Under the pieces are notes generated by a model. The model had not been told where the DNA came from, searched no databases, and was given only the letters and a program-made list of their open reading frames with translations. From the NCBI GenBank assembly GCA_964648005.1, contig CAZYKR010000091.1:1-14416 (forward strand): a DNA stretch of 14,416 nt. Direction: 5' to 3'. The translations under genes were made by a program, and so were the position numbers. Below, piece after piece: positions 1 to 7,558 of the stretch. Numbering within the stretch: the stretch's first letter is position 1; each line of letters begins with the position of its first letter. Origin of the DNA: JAGQTE01 sp964648005 (GTDB lineage Bacteria; Actinomycetota; Acidimicrobiia; Acidimicrobiales; Acidimicrobilacustridaceae).

Positions 1-1
1 A

Positions 2-778
2 GCGTCCGTACCCGATCCGTGTCCGGCACGCGGAGCCGGCGACCCGCGTCCGTACGTCGCGTTGTGGCCCCAATCCGTCGTGGCCATCCCCGCCGGGCCC
101 GGCCACGACGCGGTCCACATCTGGTACGTGCGCGAGACCGTGTGCACCTCGACCACCTATGTGCACGGTGACGTCGGCCTCGCCGTGTACGACCACCGTC
201 CGGCGATCGACCCGATCGGCACCGCGCCGATCGTGGCCGAGCGTCGCAACGATCACCTGTTCACGACGGCCGAGCGCTTTGCCTGGGGCCGCGGCGGCAT
301 CCTCGCCGGCGGTGCCGTGCACCTGTTCGGGTGCGATCCGTCCGCCGACCTGGCGTGCCGCCGCACCGTGGCGCCCGCCGGCGGCGACCTGACGGTCCGC
401 TCGACCTACGTCGATGACCCGTCCGACCTCGACCTGCCACCCAATCTGGCGGCGCAGAACCCGCCGGCCGGCCTCTCGGTCGAGTGGGTGCCCGCACTCG
501 GCCTGTACACGATGCTGTACCTCCCGCCGCCGTGGCCGTCGGACACGGTGCTGCTGCGCACGGCCACCGACCTGGCAGGCCCCTGGTCGGATCCGATCGC
601 CATCACGCTGCCCGGGTGCTCCTCGGGCGACGACGCCTGCTACACGCCCCGCGTCCGCCCCGACCGCTCGACCGCCACCAGCCTGGCCTTCACGTACTTC
701 GACATGGCGGTGACCGCCGACCCCATCTTCGACGGGCGCCTGCTCACCGCCCGCCTGCCCGTGGCGCTGGTGCCGTGA
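2..778 (+). CDS. Probable secreted beta-propeller-like protein, 5' truncated (DUF4185-like)
   Basis: The frame is open from the first bases of the window to a TGA at 776-778, so the N-terminus and any signal peptide lie outside; the TTG at 62 is unlikely to be the true start because similar-looking coding continues upstream of it. About 258 residues are visible. Blocks such as VHIWYVRET, VGLAVYD, LRTATDLAGPWSDP and a closing AFTYFDM segment resemble the repeated blades of DUF4185/glycosidase-like five-bladed propellers, in which a Tyr-rich line about a flow of data from 'GPWS' blades is typical. Paired cysteines (FGCDPSADLAC, PGCSSGDDAC) suggest disulfides and an extracytoplasmic site. No catalytic residues can be assigned. 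It stands alone and is followed by a strong hairpin. The family assignment is tentative; it could be another sialidase-like or unclassified propeller. Confidence 0.6.
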   Translation, partial: ASVPDPCPARGAGDPRPYVALWPQSVVAIPAGPGHDAVHIWYVRETVCTSTTYVHGDVGLAVYDHRPAIDPIGTAPIVAERRNDHLFTTAERFAWGRGGILAGGAVHLFGCDPSADLACRRTVAPAGGDLTVRSTYVDDPSDLDLPPNLAAQNPPAGLSVEWVPALGLYTMLYLPPPWPSDTVLLRTATDLAGPWSDPIAITLPGCSSGDDACYTPRVRPDRSTATSLAFTYFDMAVTADPIFDGRLLTARLPVALVP

Positions 779-790
779 CCCGGACGCGGA

Positions 791-824
791 ACCGGCCGAC
801 CCGATGGGAGCGGGGTCGGCCGGT
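791..824 (+). terminator. 12-bp perfect hairpin after the secreted-protein gene
   Basis: ACCGGCCGACCC (791-802) and its exact reverse complement (813-824) enclose a 10-nt loop, 13 bases after the stop codon. No T-run follows. GC-rich stems without a U-tract are common at actinobacterial gene ends, so a terminator is the simplest reading. Confidence 0.65.
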
Positions 825-1119
825 ATCGCAATCTGGGGTGAGATTGGGGTTGGTCTCGGAGACCATCGGGCACGGTACGGCCACATCGATATGTTCGTCG
901 TAAGGTGGTCGACCGTCGGGACGACGTGACGCCGTGCCACACCGCCACCGCCGCCAGGCACATACGGGGCTCATACGACGGACGTGCGAGCGTTCGGCGT
1001 GACTGCGGTCACAGGATGAGCCGGCTGCCACGCGACGGCGCCGTCGGCGGTGGAGGTGGGCGGTGCAGGGAACCCGAACGGACGAGCGCCAAGCGACAGC
1101 GGAACGGGGGACGGCGAAC
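825..1119. other. Intergenic region upstream of the two-component operon
   Basis: There is no convincing gene in this stretch. It holds a 15-bp palindrome (851-865), a TAnnnT -10-like hexamer TAAGGT (901-906) with no clear -35, and about 200 bases of GC-rich leader before the response regulator. The short open frames here have no ribosome binding site and no recognisable protein content. An in-frame upstream ATG at 1063 would add 19 residues to the regulator, but these do not look like receiver-domain sequence. Confidence 0.5.
851..865. promoter_or_regulatory. 15-bp palindrome, possible operator
   Basis: TGGTCTC-G-GAGACCA is an exact inverted repeat with 7-bp arms and a single central base. 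It lies about 35 bp upstream of the -10-like TAAGGT at 901 and about 255 bp upstream of the response regulator start. OmpR-type regulators usually bind direct repeats, so if it is an operator it may serve another dimeric repressor. A chance palindrome is possible. Confidence 0.3.
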
Positions 1120-1809
1120 GTGCGCATCCTGGTGGTCGAGGACGATGCCGCGCTCGCCGATGTCATCGCGCGCGGCCTGCGCCAGGAGGCACTGGCCGTC
1201 GACATCGCCGTCGACGGCGCCGAGGCGCTCGACAAGGCCGGGTTCACGTCGTACGACGTGATCGTGCTCGACCGTGACCTGCCCGAGGTCCACGGCGATG
1301 ACGTGTGCCGCAGCATCGCCTCCGCCGGCACCGGCGAGCGGATCTTGATGCTGACGGCCTCGGGCACGCTCGAGGACCGCGTGCAAGGCCTCGAGCTGGG
1401 CGCCGACGACTATCTGGCCAAGCCGTTCGCCATGCGGGAGCTGGTGGCCCGCGTCCGGGCCCTCGGTCGGCGCGTCGGCACGGTCGTCCCGCCCACCCTG
1501 ACCTGGGCCGACATCGAGATGGACGTGCCGCGCCGCGCCGTGACCCGTGGCGGGCGCTCCCTGAACCTCACGCGCAAGGAGTTCGGCGTGCTCGAGGTGC
1601 TCCTCAGCGGCGACGGGCGGGTCGTGTCGAGCGAGGAGCTGCTCGAGAAGGTCTGGGACGAGAACACCGATCCCTTCACCAACGCCATCCGCATCACGGT
1701 GATGACGCTGCGCCGCAAGCTGGGTGACCCCCAGGTGATCGAGACGGTCGTCGGCGTGGGCTACCAACTCACCGACGGCGACCCGACGGCTGCGAGCGGC
1801 GGGACCTGA
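1120..1809 (+). CDS. OmpR/PhoB-family response regulator
   Basis: A cytoplasmic DNA-binding response regulator of 229 residues, the usual family length. The receiver domain (about 1-115) shows the acidic pocket E7-D8-D9, the phospho-acceptor D51 in VLDRDLP, the switch T79 in MLTAS and the conserved K101 in LAKPF. A winged-helix output domain follows (about 130-220), ending in the typical GVGYQL strand-turn. I chose the GTG at 1120 because VRILVVEDD begins exactly where family members do and a purine-rich GGGGGA lies 8 bases upstream; the earlier ATG at 1063 adds a tail unlike the family. The histidine kinase follows after two bases, so the two are co-transcribed and presumably form a cognate pair. 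The closest named types would be CseB/CutR/MprA-like regulators; the signal and targets cannot be read from sequence. Confidence 0.93.
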   Translation: MRILVVEDDAALADVIARGLRQEALAVDIAVDGAEALDKAGFTSYDVIVLDRDLPEVHGDDVCRSIASAGTGERILMLTASGTLEDRVQGLELGADDYLAKPFAMRELVARVRALGRRVGTVVPPTLTWADIEMDVPRRAVTRGGRSLNLTRKEFGVLEVLLSGDGRVVSSEELLEKVWDENTDPFTNAIRITVMTLRRKLGDPQVIETVVGVGYQLTDGDPTAASGGT

Positions 1810-1811
1810 CC

Positions 1812-3074
1812 GTGCGATCCCGCTCCATCCGCTGGCGGCTCACCTTCTTCTACGGCGTGGTGTTCATGCTCGCCGGGGCGGCGCTGCTGCTGATCAGCTT
1901 CCTGGTCGTGCGCGAGACCCTCGTGTCGAGCGAGGTCGGGGCCGACCGCCTCGTCGTCGATGCCTACGGCTTCAACAAGGAGCAGGTCGACTTCGTCCGC
2001 AACATCCCGGTTCCGGAGCCGCCGACGGGACGCGACGCCGCCAACGTCGGCCAGGTCATCGAGGGCGTCCAGCAGGACATCCGTACCGAGACCCTGCACT
2101 CGCTGGTGTGGTTCACCGGCGCCAGCCTCGTCGGCCTCGTCGGCATCTCGTTGCTCGTGGGCTGGGTCGCGGCAGGTCGCGCGCTGCGACCCGTCGGCCA
2201 GATCACGGCGCGCGCCCAGGAGATCTCCGAGGAGAGCCTGCACGAACGTCTCTCGCTCGACGGGCCCAACGACGAGCTCAAGGAGCTGGCCGACACGCTC
2301 GACGGCATGTTGACCCGCCTCGAGGACGCCTTCGACGCGCAGCGCGGCTTCGCCGCCAACGTCAGCCACGAGCTGCGGACCCCACTCGCCGTCATCCAGG
2401 GCGAGGCCGACCTGGTGCTCGACGATCCGGCGGCGACCGACGGCGAACGGGAGCTCGCCGCACGGGTTGGCTCGGCCGCCGCACGAGCCGAGTCGCTGCT
2501 CGAGAGCCTGCTCGCCCTCGCCCGCAGCGAGTCGACCATGGCGAACCACGAAGCGGTGGACGTGGTCGAGCTCGCCGGCGACGTCGTGGCGGAGCGGGCC
2601 GAGGCGGCCGACCTCGCCGGCATCGAGCTCGAGCTGGCGCTGGGCACCGGTGTCGTCGAGGGCGACCGCTGGTTGCTCGAGCGTTTGATCGCCAACCTGG
2701 TCGACAACGGCATCAACTACAACCAGCGCGGCGGCTGGCTGAGCGTCGAGGTCGACACCTTCGGTGCCGACGTCGTGCTCACCGTCGCCAACACCGGCGA
2801 CCAGCTGACCGCGGCGCAGGTCGATGACATCGTCAAGCCCTTCCGCCGCGCCGCCGACCGCTCGCGGCCCGGCTACGGCCTGGGCATGGCCATCGCCACC
2901 TCGATCGCCACAGCCCACGGCGGCGTCCTGCAGGTCCAGGCGCGACGCGAAGGAGGGCTCGACGTCGAAGTGCGACTCCCCAAGCGCTACGCCGACGACC
3001 CCGCCGCCACGCTGCCCGGACCGCAGACCTCCGCGCTGCCCTCGCCGCGCCTGCGGGCTCCCGTCGCCGGCTGA
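1812..3074 (+). CDS. Membrane sensor histidine kinase, partner of the preceding regulator
   Basis: A 420-residue sensor kinase with GTG start. A basic N-terminus leads into TM1 (about 11-33), a short extracytoplasmic sensor of about 60 residues, TM2 (about 98-121), a HAMP linker (about 121-172), a HisKA dimerisation domain with the phosphorylated H186 in SHELRTP, and an HATPase domain. The N-box is NLVDNG (295-300), the G1 box is the NTG variant at 327-329, which is common in actinobacterial kinases, and the G2 box is GYGLGMAI (354-361). The tail after about 392 is Pro/Ala-rich and not conserved. The sensor loop is too short for a known ligand fold such as Cache, so the stimulus is unknown. 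Transcription ends at a hairpin overlapping the stop codon. It is expected to phosphorylate D51 of the upstream regulator. Confidence 0.93.
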   Translation: MRSRSIRWRLTFFYGVVFMLAGAALLLISFLVVRETLVSSEVGADRLVVDAYGFNKEQVDFVRNIPVPEPPTGRDAANVGQVIEGVQQDIRTETLHSLVWFTGASLVGLVGISLLVGWVAAGRALRPVGQITARAQEISEESLHERLSLDGPNDELKELADTLDGMLTRLEDAFDAQRGFAANVSHELRTPLAVIQGEADLVLDDPAATDGERELAARVGSAAARAESLLESLLALARSESTMANHEAVDVVELAGDVVAERAEAADLAGIELELALGTGVVEGDRWLLERLIANLVDNGINYNQRGGWLSVEVDTFGADVVLTVANTGDQLTAAQVDDIVKPFRRAADRSRPGYGLGMAIATSIATAHGGVLQVQARREGGLDVEVRLPKRYADDPAATLPGPQTSALPSPRLRAPVAG

Positions 3075-3110
3075 CGGCGCTCCGGCTGCGGGGACGTCCC
3101 CGCCGCCGTC
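3073..3110. terminator. Nested hairpin between converging genes
   Basis: GACGGCG (3073-3079) pairs with CGCCGTC (3104-3110), and inside it GCGGGGACGTCCCCGC (3088-3103) is a perfect 16-bp palindrome. It begins in the kinase stop codon and ends just before the converging dehydrogenase stop, so it can act as a terminator for both strands. There is no T-run on either side. Confidence 0.6.
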
Positions 3111-3115
3111 ACGGC

Positions 3116-3964
3116 TCAGTAGACGTAGAACCCGCGGCCGGCCTTGCGTCCCAGATGCCCGGCCGCCACCATCCGCCGCAACATGGGCGGGCAGGCGAAG
3201 GTCGGGTCGCGGTACTCGTCGAAGAGGGCGTCGAACACCGCCACGCAGACGTCGATGCCGATGAGGTCGTACAGGGCGAACGGTCCCATCGGGAAGTTGC
3301 AGCCGCCGACCATCGCCGTGTCGATGTCCTCCTTGGAGGCCACGCCGCGCTCGAGCATCGACACCGCGCCGCCGAGGTAGCCGAAGAGCAGCGCGTTGAC
3401 GATGAACCCGGTCGAGTCACGCACGACCACGCCGTGCTTGCCGCACCGTGCCACCACGTCGAGCGCCAGCTGCACAGTCTCGTCGCTCGCCGTCAGCGGC
3501 CGACCGATCTCGACCAGCGGCATGACCGGCGCCGGGTTGAAGAAGTGCATGCCGACGACGCGCTCGGGGTGGAAGGCCGCCACCGCCAGCTCGATGATCG
3601 ACAGCGTCGAGGTGTTGGTGGCCAGGACGGCATCGGGCCGGCACAGGTTGCCGAGGTCGCCGAAGAGCTCCCGCTTGAGCTCGAGGTCCTCGGGTGCGGC
3701 CTCGATGATCAGGTCGCACTCGGCGAGGTCCCGCAGTGACGTCGTCGTCGTGACCCGCTCCAGCGTGGCCGCCTTGTCGTCCTCGCTGCAGCGCCCCTTG
3801 GTCACGAGGCGACTCAGGTTCTTGTCGATCGCCATCACGGTCGTCTCGGCCGTCGTCTCGTGGCGGCTGCGCACGATCACCTCGTACCCGGCGCTCGCCA
3901 TCACCTCGGCGATCCCCGCGCCCATGATCCCGGTCCCGACGACACCCACTCGCTCACATCGCAT
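3116..3964 (-). CDS. 3-hydroxybutyryl-CoA dehydrogenase (Hbd/FadB2 type)
   Basis: This enzyme interconverts 3-hydroxybutyryl-CoA and acetoacetyl-CoA with NAD(P), in beta-oxidation, butyrate or polyhydroxybutyrate-linked metabolism. The 282-residue length is exactly that of stand-alone family members. The N-terminal Rossmann domain carries GTGIMG (10-15) after VGVV. The catalytic region shows S119 in TNTST, H140 in GMHFFNP, E152 in PLVEI and N190 in TGFIVN. The C-terminal helical domain ends in GRKAGRGFYVY, the normal family ending. It is a single gene, not part of an operon here: it converges on the kinase and starts divergently from the lipoprotein gene. No Shine-Dalgarno is visible; a TACGGT hexamer 8 bases upstream suggests a leaderless mRNA. 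Confidence 0.93.
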   Translation of the reverse strand: MRCERVGVVGTGIMGAGIAEVMASAGYEVIVRSRHETTAETTVMAIDKNLSRLVTKGRCSEDDKAATLERVTTTTSLRDLAECDLIIEAAPEDLELKRELFGDLGNLCRPDAVLATNTSTLSIIELAVAAFHPERVVGMHFFNPAPVMPLVEIGRPLTASDETVQLALDVVARCGKHGVVVRDSTGFIVNALLFGYLGGAVSMLERGVASKEDIDTAMVGGCNFPMGPFALYDLIGIDVCVAVFDALFDEYRDPTFACPPMLRRMVAAGHLGRKAGRGFYVY

Positions 3965-3972
3965 GGCCGACG

Positions 3973-3978
3973 ACCGTA
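3973..3978 (-). promoter_or_regulatory. Candidate -10 element for a leaderless transcript
   Basis: On the minus strand TACGGT (TAnnnT) ends 8 bases before the ATG of the dehydrogenase gene, which puts the transcription start at or within a base or two of the start codon. No good -35 is visible. The same hexamer occurs at nearly the same distance before the gene starting at 10344. Confidence 0.4.
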
Positions 3979-4079
3979 GCGGTCACCATACGACGGCGTC
4001 GGAGAACGCGTTCTCGTGCATCTGATGCCCCCTCAGGTGACGACGTGTCAGATCCCGTGGCCCACCGGTGCCAGCAGGG

Positions 4080-4108
4080 TTGCCTTTGCCGCACCCGCCG
4101 TGGATAGT
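4080..4108 (+). promoter_or_regulatory. Sigma-70-like promoter of the SGNH lipoprotein gene, leaderless
   Basis: TTGCCT (4080-4085) and GATAGT (4103-4108) are separated by 17 bases, the optimal spacing. Only six bases lie between the -10 and the GTG at 4115, so transcription should begin at that codon. No Shine-Dalgarno precedes the GTG. Confidence 0.55.
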
Positions 4109-4114
4109 CATGCG

Positions 4115-4852
4115 GTGCGCAACCGATTGCTCGTCGTCGTCGTCCTCCTCGGCATCGTCGCCTCCGTGGGATGCGATCCGAAGCCGCGGGCGAACCTGCT
4201 CCTGATCGGCGACTCGAACTGGCCGCCGACCGAGTTGGTGCAGACCACGCACTGGGTGGCCGAGCAGCCCTACCTCACCGCGATCGAATCGTGGACGGGG
4301 CTCGGGCTCGTCAACGACGACGCCTATGGCGACGGCTTCGCCCGGGAGCGCGTCCGCAACACGGCCCCGGCGTTCGCCGCCGACTACGTCGTGACCAACT
4401 TCGGTGTCAACGACGGGCCGGCCGGCGCGGCGGCGTTCGAGGCCGAGCTCGACGCCTTCCTCGACGCCGTGCCGGCGGGCACCCGCGTCATCTGGATCAC
4501 GCCCGCCGCCATCGGACCCGCCGCCGCGGAGGTGGCCGCCATCGGCGACGTCCTCGTGGCGGCGCAGGCCGAACGTCCCGACCTGTGGGTGATCCCGTTC
4601 GACGCCATCCTCGCTGCCGTCGGCGGCTGCCCTGCGTTGGGTGGCACGGGCGTGGTCGTGCTGCCGATCGACGCCTGCTTCGTCGACGCCGCCACCAACG
4701 GCCACCTCACCTCCGACGGCCACCTGGTCCTGGCCACCCTGGTGCGGGTCTACGTCGACGCCGCCGAGGGCGGCCGGTTCCGGGAGGATCCGATGGTCCT
4801 CGCCAACGAGATCATCTCGGCCATCCAGCTCCAGGACACGGCGCCGGCGTGA
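4115..4852 (+). CDS. SGNH-hydrolase-like lipoprotein
   Basis: A 245-residue exported lipoprotein. The start is taken at GTG 4115: it yields a clean signal peptide (RNR, a Val/Leu-rich core, then a relaxed lipobox ASVGC with lipidated C20) and fits a promoter ending six bases upstream. Starting earlier would bury the signal peptide. The mature part shows SGNH hydrolase features: IGDSN with candidate nucleophile S34 (block I), FGVND at 96-100 (block III, N99), and near the C-terminus a GHLTSDG segment with H197 (block V). In active enzymes an Asp sits three residues before this His; here that position is T194, so the catalytic triad may be incomplete or shifted (D201-H203 is an alternative). 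The substrate is unknown; esterase or acyl-hydrolase activity on envelope glycans or lipids is family inference only. Confidence 0.8.
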   Translation: MRNRLLVVVVLLGIVASVGCDPKPRANLLLIGDSNWPPTELVQTTHWVAEQPYLTAIESWTGLGLVNDDAYGDGFARERVRNTAPAFAADYVVTNFGVNDGPAGAAAFEAELDAFLDAVPAGTRVIWITPAAIGPAAAEVAAIGDVLVAAQAERPDLWVIPFDAILAAVGGCPALGGTGVVVLPIDACFVDAATNGHLTSDGHLVLATLVRVYVDAAEGGRFREDPMVLANEIISAIQLQDTAPA

Positions 4853-4864
4853 GCGCCAGCGCTC
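4851..4864. terminator. Small hairpin between converging genes
   Basis: GAGCG (4851-4855) and CGCTC (4860-4864) can form a 5-bp stem with a 4-base loop overlapping the lipoprotein stop codon, 13 bases before the converging glnD stop. It is short and has no T-run, so this is a weak terminator candidate. Confidence 0.3.
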
Positions 4865-4877
4865 GTCGTGCCCACGG

Positions 4878-7184
4878 TCAGGTCGAGACCGCGAAGAGCA
4901 CGGCGCGCTCGATCTCGCGCTGGTGCTGCTCGTCGGTGATCTTGCCGCCGTCGCGCCCGCGCACGTAGAAGGCGTCGACGACCTCGGCGCCGAGCGTCTG
5001 GATCTTGGCGGTGCGGATGTCGAGATCGAGGTCGGCCAGCGCCCGCGTGATGCGGTACAGCAACCCGATGGCGTCCGGGGCGTGCACCTCGAGCACCGTC
5101 GCCGAGGCCGAGGCCGAGTTGTCGAAGAGCACGCGGGTCGGCGCCAGCGGCGCCGGTGTGCGCACGGCGCGCCGTCCGTAGCGCTCGGCCCGCTCGGCCA
5201 GGCGGGCCGCCAGGGCCAGGCGCCCGTCGAGCGCTGCGCCGAGATCGCGCACCACCCCGTCCCACGGGATCGGCGGGCCGAGGTCGCTGGTGACGCGAAA
5301 GACCTCGACCGCCATGCCGTCCTCGCTCGACGCGGCGTTGGCGTCGAGCACGCCGAAGCCGTGCAGGGCCAGCACACCGGCGACCCGGCTGAACAGGCCC
5401 GGTCGGTCCTCGGCGATGACCAGGAGCTGATCGCCGGCTCCCTCCACCACTTGCTCTCGCGCCGCCATCCGCTCGAGCTGGGCGCTGGTCGGGAACCCCT
5501 CGGCCGTCACCTCGGAGACCGCACCGCCGGCGAGGACGTGCGCGGCGCGCGCCACGAGCTCGCGCACCAGCTCCGCCTTCCAGCCGTTCCACGCCGCCGG
5601 GCCGGTCGCCTGGCTGTCGGCGACGCACAGCGCATGCAACAGGTAGAGCGTGCCGAGGTCGCCGACCTCGTCGGCCACGCTGGTGATCGTCGTGTCGTCG
5701 TCGAGGTCCCGACGGGTGGCCACGTCGGGGAGCAGCAGGTGGTGCCGCACCATCGTCTGCAGCACGGCCGTGTCGTCGGGACCGAACCCCATCCGCGGTC
5801 CCATCCGTCCGACGATGTCGATGCCCACGACGGTGTGATCTCCGGGGTGCCCCTTGCCGATGTCGTGCAGCAAGGCCCCGACCACCAGCAGGTCCGGCCG
5901 GTCGACCCGGTCGGCGAGGGCGGCGGCGTTGGCGGCGGTGACGCACAGGTGCCGGTCGACGGTGTACGTGTGGTACGCGTTGCGCTGCGGTCGGCACCGC
6001 ACCGGGTCCCACTCGGGCAGGATGCGCACCCACAGGCCCTTGCGGTCCAGGGTTTCGACGACGCCGATCGCCGGCTCGCCGGCCAGCAGGAGCGAGGCGA
6101 ACAGCTCCCGGATCTCTGGCGTCCACGGCGTGGGCAGCGGGGCAGCGTGCGCCGCCAGGCGCTCGAGGCTCTTGCGTTCGATCCGCGTCCGCTCGCGGGC
6201 TGCGGCGACGGCGGCGCGCAGCACCAGCGCCGGGTCCTGTGCCGGGTCGGCGTCGTTGTGCAGGTGCACGTCGCCGTCGCGCAGCACCAAGCCATGCCCG
6301 AGGTCCTTGTCGCGCGTGAGGCGCGCCAGGCGCGGCCCGGCGAGCACGGCATCGATGCGGTGCCACACCTCGTCGCTCGCCCAGGCGATGTCGCGCGCTG
6401 CGGCGGCGACGGCGCGCATCAGCTCGTCGGCGTCGGTGTGGCCCAGGCGCTCGGCGACCGCGTCCTGGTCCTCGAGCGACAGCCGGTCGCCCAGCCGCCC
6501 CGTGACGCGATGCAGCTCGACCCGCACCCCGAGGAGCACCTCGTAGGCCTTGCGCACCGCGGCGTCGTCCTCGGGCAGCACGACCAGGTCGGCCGCATCG
6601 GCCCAGGCGATGGCGTGCGCGTCGCGCAGCCCACCTCGGCCCTGCTTGAGGTCCGGCTCGAGCAAGAACGCCACCTCGCCGGCGTCGACGTGTCGCTCGG
6701 CAACGGTGCGGGCGAGCGACGCCACGAACCGCTTCGCCTTCTTGCGCCACTGCAGCAGCGCCTTGCCCGTCAGCTCATCGGCGAGATCGCGGTCGCCGGC
6801 GATGAGCCGGCACGACAACAGCGAGGTAGCCGTCTCGAGATCGTCGCCGGCGAGCGCCAGCGCCTCCTTGATCGTGCGCACGGCGTGGCCCAGCTTCAGC
6901 TTGGCGTCCCAGATCGGGTACCAGACGCGCTCCGCGATGGGCGCGATGTCGCGCTGGCCGTCGTGGAGCAGCAACAGGTCGATGTCGCTCTGCGGCGACA
7001 GCTCGGCGCGGCCGTAACCGCCGACGGCGACGAGTGCCACGCCGGGAGGGGAACCAGCGTGGGCGTAGAGGTCGGCGACGAAGCCGTCCATCTGACGCGC
7101 CAGGGCCTGGCACAAGGCCAGGCCGCTGAGCGTGGGATCGGTGACGACCGCGGCGCGGTCGAGGGTGGGGGGCGTCGCGTCCAT
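4878..7184 (-). CDS. glnD: GlnD, PII nucleotidyltransferase / nucleotidyl-removing enzyme
   Basis: A bifunctional cytoplasmic sensor of glutamine that modifies and demodifies PII. The 768 residues are shorter than the about 890 of E. coli GlnD and nearer to actinobacterial forms. Domains in order: nucleotidyltransferase with VGGYGRAE (54-61) and metal-binding D67/D69 in SDIDLLLL; a GlnD-specific helical region including LKQGRGGLRD (179-188); an HD phosphohydrolase domain with H412 and H440-D441 in ALLHDIGKG; and two C-terminal ACT domains (about 586-655 and 696-765) that would bind glutamine. GGAG lies 6 bases before the ATG. It is the third gene of amtB-glnK-glnD, 19 bases after glnK. In Corynebacterium and Streptomyces GlnD adenylylates rather than uridylylates GlnK; which nucleotide is used here cannot be told from sequence. 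Confidence 0.95.
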   Translation of the reverse strand: MDATPPTLDRAAVVTDPTLSGLALCQALARQMDGFVADLYAHAGSPPGVALVAVGGYGRAELSPQSDIDLLLLHDGQRDIAPIAERVWYPIWDAKLKLGHAVRTIKEALALAGDDLETATSLLSCRLIAGDRDLADELTGKALLQWRKKAKRFVASLARTVAERHVDAGEVAFLLEPDLKQGRGGLRDAHAIAWADAADLVVLPEDDAAVRKAYEVLLGVRVELHRVTGRLGDRLSLEDQDAVAERLGHTDADELMRAVAAAARDIAWASDEVWHRIDAVLAGPRLARLTRDKDLGHGLVLRDGDVHLHNDADPAQDPALVLRAAVAAARERTRIERKSLERLAAHAAPLPTPWTPEIRELFASLLLAGEPAIGVVETLDRKGLWVRILPEWDPVRCRPQRNAYHTYTVDRHLCVTAANAAALADRVDRPDLLVVGALLHDIGKGHPGDHTVVGIDIVGRMGPRMGFGPDDTAVLQTMVRHHLLLPDVATRRDLDDDTTITSVADEVGDLGTLYLLHALCVADSQATGPAAWNGWKAELVRELVARAAHVLAGGAVSEVTAEGFPTSAQLERMAAREQVVEGAGDQLLVIAEDRPGLFSRVAGVLALHGFGVLDANAASSEDGMAVEVFRVTSDLGPPIPWDGVVRDLGAALDGRLALAARLAERAERYGRRAVRTPAPLAPTRVLFDNSASASATVLEVHAPDAIGLLYRITRALADLDLDIRTAKIQTLGAEVVDAFYVRGRDGGKITDEQHQREIERAVLFAVST

Positions 7185-7203
7185 GGACGGCTCCGGCGGT
7201 GGG

Positions 7204-7542
7204 CTAGACCGCGTCCTCGTCGCGCTCGTCGGTGCGGATGCGGATCAGCTCTTCCACGTTGGTGATCCACACCTTGCCATCGCCGATCTTGCCGGTCTTC
7301 GCCGAGGTCACGATGACCTCGGCGATCGCCCGGGCCTGGTCGTCGCCGACGACCATCTCGAGCCGGACCTTCGGGAGCAGGTCCACGACGTACTCGGCGC
7401 CGCGGTACACCTCGGTGTGCCCGCCTTGCCGGCCGAAGCCCTTGACCTCGGCGACGGTCATGCCCTGCACGCCCGCCGCCTTGAGGGCGTCCTTCACGTC
7501 GTCGACCTTGTGGGGCTTGATGATTGCGGTGATCAGCTTCAT
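7204..7542 (-). CDS. glnK: PII signal-transduction protein GlnK
   Basis: A 112-residue trimeric PII protein, the standard size. It senses 2-oxoglutarate, ATP and ADP and controls the ammonium channel. The T-loop holds the modifiable Y51 in YRGAEYVVD, the B-loop region contains TSAKTGKIGDGKVW, and the N-terminus MKLITAIIKP is the family signature. Its place between amtB and glnD (16 and 19 bases away) supports the glnK name rather than glnB. Y51 is the expected target of the adjacent GlnD. No clear Shine-Dalgarno precedes the ATG; translational coupling to amtB is likely given the short gap. The last dozen residues are acidic and longer than the minimum, as in other actinobacterial GlnK proteins. 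Confidence 0.96.
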   Translation of the reverse strand: MKLITAIIKPHKVDDVKDALKAAGVQGMTVAEVKGFGRQGGHTEVYRGAEYVVDLLPKVRLEMVVGDDQARAIAEVIVTSAKTGKIGDGKVWITNVEELIRIRTDERDEDAV

Positions 7543-7558
7543 GTCGGGTCCGTTCGGG

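Noticed and set aside
891..929. Tiny frame MFVVRWSTVGTT before the regulator, considered as a leader peptide
   Set aside because: It has no ribosome binding site, no run of regulatory codons and no attenuator-like hairpin after it.
3983..5377. Minus-strand frame of 464 codons running across glnD's 3' end and the lipoprotein gene
   Set aside because: It covers parts of two well-supported genes in other frames and has compositionally biased, domain-free sequence.
4641..7265. Very long plus-strand open frame (874 codons) opposite glnD
   Set aside because: It is antisense to a clear GlnD with all catalytic motifs, and its translation is an Arg/Gly/Val-rich mix with no domain; long antisense frames are expected at about 70% GC.
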